Shown here piece by piece: positions 52,201-64,000 of a DNA stretch of 64,000 nt. Below the pieces are notes generated by a model, which was given only the letters and a program-made list of their open reading frames with translations, made no database searches and was not told the DNA's origin. Each line of letters opens with the position of its first letter. Positions within the stretch are counted from its first letter, which is position 1. The translations under genes were made by a program, and so were the position numbers. The stretch lies in NCBI RefSeq assembly GCF_036417845.1, contig NC_090020.1, positions 33,402,425 to 33,466,424 on the forward strand, read 5' to 3'. The DNA is from Apteryx mantelli. Taxonomy: Eukaryota; Chordata; Aves; Apterygiformes; Apterygidae.

Positions 52201-54531
52201 GCAAAAGAAAAAAACACTCCAAACCACGGCAGGAAGGTCATAAGGACACTGGAGCCATAACATAGACATGGGGTTAGGAAAGGCCAGCAGTAAAAAAGAT
52301 CCCAGGAAATACAGATATTAGGAAAAAGAGGAGCAGAAGAAGCGGAGCTTCCATTTATTATCATGTTACACCTAACCTGTGTTTTAGCTTGTACTTATAC
52401 TTACACAACATAAATATGGAGTTTTTATTCACCTATACTAGACAGTTGTTTCCACATTTTTTGATTTGCAGATCCCTAAAAATTCCCAACAGTGCTGCAG
52501 GCTCTTTATATAAAGTTTAGGCTTACTGATGGTCTGGCTTTCCTTGATTGTCTTTCATGGACATGGTAGAAGTATGACAGGGACTTATAGAGATCTGCAG
52601 ACCATAAGATGAAAAACACTATAAAACAAAAACAAAACTTGCCTCATATATCATATTTAGGAGACAGGTGACAGAATACTTACTTGTTCAAATAGCATTG
52701 AATATTAGAAAAGAACAGCAAAGTTTGCTTTTGTTTGCATTCCCCCCCTCCTTTTGCTAAGTACTAGGAACTCATAATGAGCTAAAATGCAGCAAAACAT
52801 AGGAAATCTTAACTCAAGAATATAGTTTAAAAAATCCTGAGATCACAGCTGCAGGGCTATGATTCCATACGGGACTCCACATCAAGTCAATGATGTAGCA
52901 CCTTCAGTGTTTTTATGATTAGAGAGGTTTTCTCAATTTCACTTTTCAGCTACCTTGAACAGAAAGGTTCTTGCAAGAAGATATCAAGATTGTCAGCGTC
53001 AGCAGCAGGAGCTGATACAATCAGAAACTGCCAAGCTAAATGCAGGTCTACGCTCTTCAGTGGAGTATACAGTGAGCCTGAAGTTGCCATTGACTGACCT
53101 TGTGGAACTGGAAGCCACATACTGCGACTGGGCCCAGGTTAATTACTTTAGAGTGCAGCAGCATGCTTAAAATTTGAATTTACTCCTTGGAATTTTGCAC
53201 ATAGTTGTGACCCATGATTGAAGAAAATTCCTATTATGCAAGTGACTGCCCATCCAGCCTATCAGTAAGTAAACATTAACTAGCTTTTAACAAACATGTA
53301 GCTATTAGGAAAGAACTACTTTTACATCTGACTGAGCAGAGGTTTTGCCCGTGCGATCTGCAGGCTCTCTAAATCAAGGAGCTAATCCTTCCTTTCCATA
53401 TATGAGGAAGAAGGTAACAGCTTCGATGATCTTCCTGTGTTATGACTGGCGACAAGATCACTGCACTAATAAATACACTAACTTCACAGCACTGCCGAGG
53501 TCGGGAGGCACCTCCGGAGGTTGCCCAGTCCAGCCACTCTGTTCAAAGCGGGGTCGGCTGCAGCAGGTCGCCTGGGGCCACACTCAGCCAAACTCACTCT
53601 GTATCAGATTATTTTACTCAAGTTAGACCTATTTACTTCCACATTTGACCTTGCTTTCCAAATAAATCGGTATGCCTGGGGTCCACGTTACTGAGCTTCT
53701 GCCTAGGAGTAGGAGCTCCAGCCTGGCCTGGAGTGATGGCACAGGGAGCCAGAGAGTCCTGCAGTCCAGGACATGGGCCAGAAGTTGGGGCATTAAGGGA
53801 GGTCGAGCTTCTCCACTGACAACAAATTCTCTCCTGAGACCTTAAGCACATTATTTCGTCAGGAATTGTTAGCGGTACCTTCGCTTCGCTAAAGGGATTT
53901 AAGCGTTTGGTCAGCAAAATATCGGTCTCAACATTCAAAATAATAAAAGAAGTTAAGAAAAGAGATTTACGTATTTCAAAAATATTGTGGCAAAGAACAC
54001 TGCTATCAGCCTGTTTTTCAGAAGTAGTGTATATTAGACATAAACCAGATCTTAAATTGAAGAGCCTGACCCCACTCTCAACACATTTCTTTAAATTACC
54101 CATTTTAAGAAGTCTGTGCCAGTTTATCGGCTGATTACCCCACCACAGCTCTCTCCACAAGCGCTTTAGGCTGCTGACACCGCCAACGACAGCACTTCTC
54201 GGGCGCAGGGCACCCCGCTTTCCTTCGGGGACCCAGGAAACGCCCCGCGGCGCGGCAGCGCGGCTGCGCAGCGCCCTCGCCTCCGCGGGCCGGCGCCGCC
54301 GCTCCGGCGCCCGCAGCGCCGCGGCCCTCCCCGCCCGGCGGGGGGGGGAGGGGAGGGAAGGGAAGGGAAGGGGCGCGCGGCAGCGGCGGGCGCTCACCTG
54401 TAGGCGCTGAGCAGCGCCTTGTTGACGAGCACGATGAGGAAGGAGCACGTCCCGTAGAAGAGCGCGGAGAGCACCTTGGGCAGCGGCGGCGCCGCGGCCG
54501 CCGGCTCCCCCGCCGCCTGCCCGGCGCTCAT
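34105..54531 (-). CDS. SLC35D2: Nucleotide-sugar transporter SLC35D2
   Basis: A Golgi multi-pass antiporter of the drug/metabolite (triose-phosphate translocator-like) superfamily. The human protein moves UDP-GlcNAc and related nucleotide sugars such as UDP-glucose or GDP-mannose into the lumen in exchange for nucleoside monophosphate. Twelve exons join in frame into 330 codons (human 337). Signature stretches include [20 protein letters not shown] at 21-40, [11 protein letters not shown] at 46-56, [11 protein letters not shown] in exon 4, [13 protein letters not shown] in exon 8 and [18 protein letters not shown] in exon 10. The protein is hydrophobic throughout, in keeping with about ten membrane spans. 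The paralogue SLC35D1 is less likely because exon sequences and neighbours (ZNF367, HSD17B3) match SLC35D2. An in-frame upstream ATG at 54735 would add 68 Arg/Pro-rich residues; the ATG at 54531 is preferred because it matches the family start. Promoter: CpG island. Confidence 0.97.
34582..34596. repeat. Poly(A) run
   Basis: About 15 uninterrupted A bases in SLC35D2 intron 11. Confidence 0.6.
34861..34943 (-). CDS. SLC35D2: SLC35D2 exon 11
   Basis: Encodes residues 270-296 plus two bases ([20 protein letters not shown]...). The acceptor is ATTTTCAG-like (TTTTCAG) after a weak tract and the donor is TTTG|GTGAGT. Confidence 0.94.
35780..36180. other. Raised-GC stretch in SLC35D2 intron 10
   Basis: An open plus-strand frame of 131 codons covers 35783-36178, but the predicted protein resembles nothing known to me and has no splice context. 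The stretch is richer in G and C than its flanks. An old repeat is one possible explanation. Confidence 0.25.
36770..36848 (-). CDS. SLC35D2: SLC35D2 exon 10
   Basis: Encodes residues 243-269 ([19 protein letters not shown]... to VVGAIK), very close to human. The acceptor is TACTTTAG and the donor is AAG|GTAAGT. Confidence 0.96.
37628..37695 (-). CDS. SLC35D2: SLC35D2 exon 9
   Basis: Encodes residues 221-242 plus two bases ([20 protein letters not shown]...). The acceptor is TTTAATAG and the donor is TTGG|GTAAGA. Confidence 0.92.
38140..38480. other. Raised-GC stretch in SLC35D2 intron 8
   Basis: About 340 bases with visibly higher GC than the surrounding intron. No coding match or repeat family was recognised. 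Confidence 0.25.
39865..39957 (-). CDS. SLC35D2: SLC35D2 exon 8
   Basis: Encodes residues 190-220 ([15 protein letters not shown]... ending STGDFQQ), phase 0 at both ends. The acceptor is TTTTACAG and the donor is CAG|GTAAGA. Confidence 0.96.
41061..41077. repeat. Short (TA)n tract
   Basis: Alternating T and A followed by T bases in SLC35D2 intron 7. Confidence 0.6.
41347..41449 (-). CDS. SLC35D2: SLC35D2 exon 7
   Basis: Encodes residues 155-189 ([11 protein letters not shown]... through TKQKIDPK). The acceptor is TTTTCAAG and the donor is AAG|GTAACT. Confidence 0.94.
42462..42530 (-). CDS. SLC35D2: SLC35D2 exon 6
   Basis: Encodes residues 132-154 plus two bases ([19 protein letters not shown]...). 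The acceptor is GTCTACAG and the donor is CTGG|GTAAGG. Confidence 0.95.
43250..43870 (-). mobile_element. Decayed CR1/L3-type LINE reverse-transcriptase remnant
   Basis: On the minus strand, in order, fragments match the C-terminal part of CR1/L3-type reverse transcriptases. [12 protein letters not shown] (about 43813-43778) corresponds to the family LKLNPDKTEV motif. VDCSSV (about 43555-43535) corresponds to LDYCNAL, and [15 protein letters not shown] (about 43480-43435) to LVQNAAARLVTGTK. The spacing of the three blocks fits the family. Frames change and stops occur between them, and no ends are visible, so this is an ancient copy in SLC35D2 intron 5. GC content is higher than the flanking intron. 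The exact subfamily is not certain. Confidence 0.62.
44477..44548 (-). CDS. SLC35D2: SLC35D2 exon 5
   Basis: Encodes residues 108-131 plus two bases ([19 protein letters not shown]...). The acceptor follows a run of 20 T (TTTAACAG). The donor is TTGG|GTGATC. Confidence 0.95.
44554..44573. repeat. Poly(A) run forming a T20 splice tract
   Basis: Twenty A bases on the plus strand read as T20 on the gene strand, ending a few bases from the exon 5 acceptor AACAG of SLC35D2. It therefore serves as that exon's polypyrimidine tract. Confidence 0.85.
46475..46542 (-). CDS. SLC35D2: SLC35D2 exon 4
   Basis: Encodes residues 86-107 plus two bases ([18 protein letters not shown]...). The acceptor is TATCACAG and the donor is CTCAG|GTACAG. 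Human has SKLS where this bird reads GRLS. Confidence 0.93.
49413..49499 (-). CDS. SLC35D2: SLC35D2 exon 3
   Basis: Encodes residues 57-85 ([19 protein letters not shown]...). Phase 0 at both ends. The acceptor is TTGTTTAG and the donor is AAG|GTAAGG. Confidence 0.95.
51127..51160 (-). CDS. SLC35D2: SLC35D2 exon 2 (34 bases)
   Basis: Encodes residues 45-56 (split Ser, then [11 protein letters not shown]). The acceptor is TTTTTCAG and the donor is CAG|GTATGT. Confidence 0.95.
51195..51207. repeat. Poly(A) run
   Basis: About 13 A bases in SLC35D2 intron 1, roughly 35 bases before the exon 2 acceptor. On the gene strand it is a T run. Confidence 0.6.
52919..53170 (+). other. Unexplained open frame antisense in SLC35D2 intron 1
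   Basis: This plus-strand frame is open for 83 codons and ends at TAA. It has an acceptor-like TTTTCAG at 52943-52949. From 52955 it reads [19 protein letters not shown] and onward, rich in Gln, Arg and Glu and plausible as a coiled coil, with no ATG in this part. No family was recognised. It could be a chance frame, a fragment of a retrocopy, or an exon of an antisense transcript. Confidence 0.2.
53497..53592 (-). mobile_element. CR1 LINE fragment
   Basis: The stretch (for example GAGGTTGCCCAGTCCAGCC and CTGTTCAAAGCGGGG) closely follows the antisense of the avian CR1 3' region, with its typical AGTCCAACC...CTGCTCAAAGCAGGG...CAGGTTGCCCAGGGCC pattern. CR1 sense is therefore the minus strand. 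It is a roughly 100-base 5'-truncated piece without the terminal 8-base repeats, diverged, in SLC35D2 intron 1. Confidence 0.8.
54339..54374. repeat. G-rich purine tract (GGAAG repeats)
   Basis: A run of nine or more G followed by GGGAGG and repeated GGAAG, just inside intron 1 about 25 bases from the exon 1 donor of SLC35D2. On the gene strand it is a pyrimidine tract; the plus strand could form a G-quadruplex. Confidence 0.75.
54398..54531 (-). CDS. SLC35D2: SLC35D2 exon 1 (coding part)
   Basis: Encodes residues 1-44 plus two bases: an Ala/Pro-rich cytosolic lead and the first membrane span. The donor is TACAG|GTGAGC. GC-rich, inside the CpG island. Confidence 0.94.
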
Positions 54532-54950
54532 GGCCACCGCCCGCGGGGCCACACCGCGGCCGGCACAAGTGCAGCCGGCGCGGCCCGGCCCCTCCTCCCC
54601 GGCGCGGCGCGGCGCGGCGCTGCCCGGGCGGCAGGAAGGCGCCCGCCCGCCCCCCCGCGGCGACGGCCCCTGGGCGCCCCCTGGCGGCACGGGGCGGCGC
54701 CGGTGGAACCTCGCGGGGTGCAAAAGCGGGTTCAAACGCTCTTACAGGCGGGGCGTTAGCCCGGCTGCCGCCCGCGGGACCGTGTGAAGCCTCGGAGCCA
54801 CCGCGCCCCTTTCTCCGTCCCTCATCTCCCAGCTTCTAACTCGCTATTTTCGGGGCGCAGCCTCCCCTCCCGCCGCTGCTGCGCGGGGCTGGGCCCTGGT
54901 GCCGCTCTGCAGCCGCTCGGGGAAACGAGTGCCTCTAGGTGTGTATGCAC

Positions 54951-55728
54951 ACACACACATGCAAAACCTTCCTGAGTTTTATACATGGGATTATGGAAAC
55001 GTGAGTGGTAGTGAACCCAAACTCAGTGGTTCACTTTTTTAACCACTTTCCCTTTTGTGGAGGCATAAAAGATTGCAAAATCTACAGTGAGAACTATTGA
55101 GATTTAATCCCTGCTGCCAAGCATTTCTCACAAACTCTGGCTCAGTTCTTTTGGGAAGGTTATGTGTGATAAAAATCTAGCATGACAAAATGCTGCCGAT
55201 TCTGTAATTTTGAAGTGGGTAGTACATGATCTTATGGGGAAAATGAGTTAGCTGTCAAAATAGTGCCACACTTGTGTCCATTCTCAAACCAGTCTCACCA
55301 GAAAAAGCTCTCAATTATGAGTATGTGGGAGTTCCAGCATCTATAAGCACCTGCGTTCTTGAAAAGTAGAAAAAGAAAAAAAAAAACGACAGTTGGCAAA
55401 GTATTGCTGTCCATCTCTAGGTTAAAGGGCTTCAAGAACATCTAACCACTGCCTGCTTACCAGCTTCTGGTTGCTGCATCACATCAGGCCTGTTCTTTAC
55501 TTCAAATGAATTTTCAAAATTTTGTCAAAGAACTCAAACAAATTTGCCTCTGAACATGCTTTAAAAGGTCAACTTGTAAATGTGTGAAATTTCAGCAAAC
55601 AGGAAAAATGAATACCTTTCGTTCTGTTATGTGTCACATCAACAGGATTATAGAAATAAGGAAGAGAGAAGTATTAAGAATTACCAAATACCACACATAC
55701 ATGCTAAACTTGAAAATTAAACCAACCT
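54951..55728. other. Spacer between SLC35D2 promoter and ZNF367 3' end
   Basis: AT-rich sequence with no gene or repeat recognised, apart from a short CA run near 54949-54958. Confidence 0.5.
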
Positions 55729-55734
55729 TTTATT
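55729..55734 (-). terminator. ZNF367: ZNF367 candidate distal poly(A) signal
   Basis: TTTATT on the plus strand reads AATAAA on the gene strand and would give a 3' UTR of about 2.4 kb. Nearer alternatives lie at 57274-57279, 56971-56976 and 56029-56034, so several 3' ends may be used. Confidence 0.4.
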
Positions 55735-58098
55735 CAAAGCGCCTATTAAAATGACAGCATATTTACTCTTCTGTTGTTAAGTCATGCCAAACTACAGCTT
55801 AATCTTATGAAGCACAGAACACTTCAAGGTATGTTGTACATAATCACTTAAGCAGTCTTCCACACCTCAATTTTTTTACTTGGTATCTTACACTGTACAT
55901 GTCACTTAGACAAAACTGCTTGAGCTGTCTGAATTTTGCCTACTGCTAGGTAGAATTCAGTGTACTTGTCATACTGGACGAATATTCTGCAATTTGTCCA
56001 AAGCATTACAGCTGATTAGGAAGATCAATTTATTGACATAAATTATGACTTCAACCTGCAACTGGCTAGTGATTACAGTCTCATGCCCTCTAAAATACTA
56101 CTCAGAAGCAATTTTCAACATTCACAAGTACAAAAGATAACACTCAGGACTTATCTTAGGATCAGACTACTTGTATGCAGTCAACTGAATGGTCAAAAGG
56201 ATTTGTTTTAAAAGTTCTAAACTGACACCCATCAATTGCCAGGCAGTTTTATGTAGGCTAAGAAGCCTAGAAGAATTACAAAGTGTTTTGTTTCCTTAAG
56301 CCCAAAAGACTTGAAAGAGAAACAAATAAGCCTGAGGTCAACTAAGTTTAGGAACTGAAAACAGAAATTAAACCGTATCATTGGTGCAAAAACTAATTAC
56401 ATTCAATGAAGGTGATTTTTTTTTTTTTAAATCTGATTATTTTCTAGTTAAGTGCATCAATACATGACTTTAAACAACGAGGTTAATAAAATTTTCTACC
56501 ACAGCGGGTATCAATTATCAGAGAACATAATGCAACAGTTGCAGTTTCTGCTGTAAAATTACACTATATTTCTTAAACAGCTGTATGCATTTAGTCAGTC
56601 TATATCAAGTAATTGGGCAATTTTTTCCTCTTGATTAAGCAAGAGGGAAAGTGGCTTCCCTTCTCATCTGAATTTCCTGACCTTCAATGAGAGGGAGGAG
56701 TTAAGAACAAGCAGGTCAGTAAATATGAATTAACATCCCCAAAGCAGTACCTCAAATGAGAGAGAAAAAAGAGCGTGTCCAATTTGAAAACAAAATGCTG
56801 TTAGCATATTAGGAATCTCTGGTTGCCTGCCAAGCAAAATACACACACACACAAAAAATCATGTGAGACAATGGTATTTGAAAGTAGATAATATTCATAA
56901 GGTGACAAGATGTCCTGCTAAACATTTTCTATCTACATCTGAGAGTACTAGGCAGTGTTCTGCAACTTCATTTATTTGGGAAATATATGATATCACATAG
57001 TTAACACACCTGCAACTACCTTTGGAAGCCTATTTTCTAGTTGTATAGTGAATACTTTTCTGCAGTGTTTAATTGATAGCTGTGCTACAGTTAGTGAACA
57101 CAAAATCGGCATGTTATCCTGAAGTAAAGCAATAAGGTGGCTTTATGCACAGGAAGTATGGAGGCTTCTATTTGCTAATAATCATATAAAAGCAATAGTT
57201 TAAAACTTAGTGTTTGCTACTAAGAGATCTAAAATAGTTTACTACAAATCAATACCACCCTGTAAATACCCCCTTTATTAACAAAAACAAGTGCCAAATC
57301 ATTACAGGGTCCAAAAATATCTGAAAAAATATTACCAATTGTCTACCTCTCTCTAGACTTTGCAAGACTAATCATTTTCAGATAAACCCAACAATGTGCA
57401 AAGGTTCCTAACATCATATGTTAGGAATAACAAGTGCTACTCAAACCAAGAGATTCTGCTGAGATCAAATCAAAAAACAAAATAGCAAAGTCAATTCTCA
57501 TACCTTGAGCAGTCACAGTGAAGATCCTGAACTATCTTACAATTTTCTGCATGAAGCAGTTTCTTCCCCTCTACAAGTTGAGATATCTAAGCTTTGCCTT
57601 CTGCCTTGGTGATACTAGGTAAAAATACACTAATATTAGAAAACATGGTTCCATTGCTGCTTACAGTATTTTCAGACCTACCACTTAATATAATTTTGCT
57701 TAAATAGTCAGATAAATACTTTTCCTTTTGTCAGCCTTCTTTGGCCACACGTACCATTCTGCTAGCCACAAACACTGTGTTCAGAAAGTGCTTCCTGTGA
57801 AAACTGCTTCAAATAAATGAGTTAACCTTGCAAAATCTAGCTTCCCACAAAATGTAATTTGTCCACCCTGCATTATGCAGTCCTGTATTTACAAAATACT
57901 TAAAAACTTTACATCTGTCTTTTACCTTACAAAAAGTGCAATTCTCTCACCCCACGTTATGAGGCAACAACATTCTTCATAAATTCTACAGAATAGCAGC
58001 CTATGATAAGCAAATAAGGTGCTTAGCTTATGCCCAGGATCTAACTGGTTAAGTACCACCAGGAAGTACATTTTGTATAGGCAAACTCTGTTCCTATA
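55735..58098 (-). other. ZNF367: Probable ZNF367 3' UTR
   Basis: AT-rich, without coding resemblance, directly after the ZNF367 stop. It contains four AATAAA signals on the gene strand and no recognised repeat beyond short homopolymers. Assigned by position and by signal placement. Confidence 0.5.
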
Positions 58099-63382
<5,284 letters not shown>

Positions 63383-63756
63383 CGCCGCCCCTCGCAGGCA
63401 CCGGCACGGGGAAGGGGGTGGGGAAGCTCCGCGGCGGCTCAGCCCCGCTCTCCGCGTCCCGGGGAGGCGAGGTGCGGCGCGGCGCGGGGATCCTGTCGCC
63501 GCCAGGCCGCTTCAGCCGCTCATCCCCAGGGACGGCGGCCCCGCGCGGGGTCTCGGTGCCTCCCGCCCTCCCCCGAGCCGATCCGCAGAGTCAGCGGCGG
63601 CCACCGGCCATAGCGACGGCCGGGGCGAAGCAGCCGCAGCCTCCCCGCACCTTTCCGAAGCGGCGCCGGCTCCCGCTCGCGGTCCCGGCGACGCCCGAGG
63701 AGCCGCCGCCGCCGCCGCGACCCCTCCGCACCCACAGCCCAGGCCGAGCCCCAGCT

Positions 63757-63779
63757 TTTCCCGCGTTACATTTCGCGCC
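63757..63779 (-). promoter_or_regulatory. Two E2F-like sites upstream of ZNF367
   Basis: TTTCCCGC at 63757-63764 and TTTCGCGC at 63771-63778 both fit the E2F consensus TTTSSCGC. They sit about 375-400 bases above the start codon. E2F control of ZNF367 is inferred from the motifs only. Confidence 0.5.
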
Positions 63780-63906
63780 TGGGCGGCACCAATCACCGAA
63801 CCCGGCTCTGGCGTCACCGTGCGGCGGGTCCCGCCAGCCAACCGCGCGGGGAGAACGGAGAGGCCACGCCCTTTGGGGCGGGGCTCGCCCACCCTTCTAC
63901 GGCCCT

Positions 63907-63931
63907 ATTGGCCAGGCATCCGTACGATTGG
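63907..63931 (-). promoter_or_regulatory. Paired CCAAT boxes upstream of ZNF367
   Basis: ATTGG at 63907-63911 and 63927-63931 read CCAAT on the gene strand, 20 bases apart (about two helical turns), as NF-Y sites often are. A third CCAAT in the other orientation is at 63789-63793. TTCGAA at 63937-63942 resembles a CHR element, but its position is not typical. Confidence 0.45.
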
Positions 63932-64000
63932 CAGAATTCGAAAGTAACTGGGCTCGCGGGCTGCGGGCGGGCGCGCCTCCCGTCTCCCCCTCGCTTCCTC

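Larger units (their letters stand above)
54130..54950 (-). promoter_or_regulatory. SLC35D2: SLC35D2 CpG-island promoter
   Basis: A dense CpG block spanning SLC35D2 exon 1, its upstream flank and the start of intron 1. There is no TATA box, as is usual for a widely expressed gene. Confidence 0.85.

Noticed and set aside
53633-54568. A 311-codon minus-strand open frame over SLC35D2 exon 1
   Set aside because: It runs in a different frame through exon 1, intron 1 and the CpG island. High GC suppresses stop codons, and the product is Arg/Ala-rich noise followed by intron sequence. The family protein uses the frame starting at 54531.
54532-54735. In-frame upstream ATG that would lengthen SLC35D2 by 68 residues
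   Set aside because: The added stretch is Arg/Pro-rich, lies in the promoter CpG island and has no counterpart in the family. The ATG at 54531 gives the expected N-terminus.

Overview
The window looks like a vertebrate, almost certainly avian, nuclear locus. It is AT-rich with few repeats and has long spaced exons with GT/AG borders. CpG islands lie at promoters, and there is a decayed CR1-family LINE fragment. Three protein-coding genes could be rebuilt exon by exon, all on the minus strand and arranged head to tail. From high to low coordinate they are ZNF367 (5 coding exons, 334 aa), SLC35D2 (12 coding exons, 330 aa) and HSD17B3 (11 coding exons, 310 aa). The same order and orientation is found on human 9q22, which corresponds to the bird Z chromosome. 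Z linkage and the avian assignment are therefore inferences from gene order and repeat type.

Layout. 1-4.6 kb: no recognised coding gene, but an orphan CpG island at about 1.05-1.65 kb with YY1-like motifs and a good plus-strand splice donor at 2086/2087, possibly a non-coding RNA promoter. 4.6-28.1 kb: HSD17B3, including a short 3' UTR. 28.1-34.1 kb: the HSD17B3 upstream region and the probable long SLC35D2 3' UTR. 34.1-54.53 kb: SLC35D2, with a CpG-island promoter at about 54.1-54.95 kb, a decayed LINE reverse-transcriptase remnant in intron 5 and a CR1 fragment in intron 1. 54.9-55.7 kb: spacer. 55.7-58.1 kb: probable ZNF367 3' UTR. 58.1-63.38 kb: ZNF367 coding exons. 62.45-63.97 kb: ZNF367 CpG-island promoter with E2F-like and CCAAT motifs.

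The three genes are neighbours by descent and do not share a pathway. HSD17B3 makes testosterone in the endoplasmic reticulum. SLC35D2 carries nucleotide sugars into the Golgi. ZNF367 is a nuclear zinc-finger protein. All three reading frames are intact across every inferred junction, and no coding sequence looks broken.

No clearly new biological system is visible. The most unusual item is a perfect 41-bp copy of the inside of HSD17B3 exon 10, in the same orientation within intron 8. Other points are the orphan CpG island, an unexplained open frame antisense in SLC35D2 intron 1, a LINE reverse-transcriptase fossil, a 20-T tract against a splice acceptor, and four perfect 11-12-bp tandem duplications. 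All exon borders come from reading the sequence and matching remembered family proteins; no database search was run.
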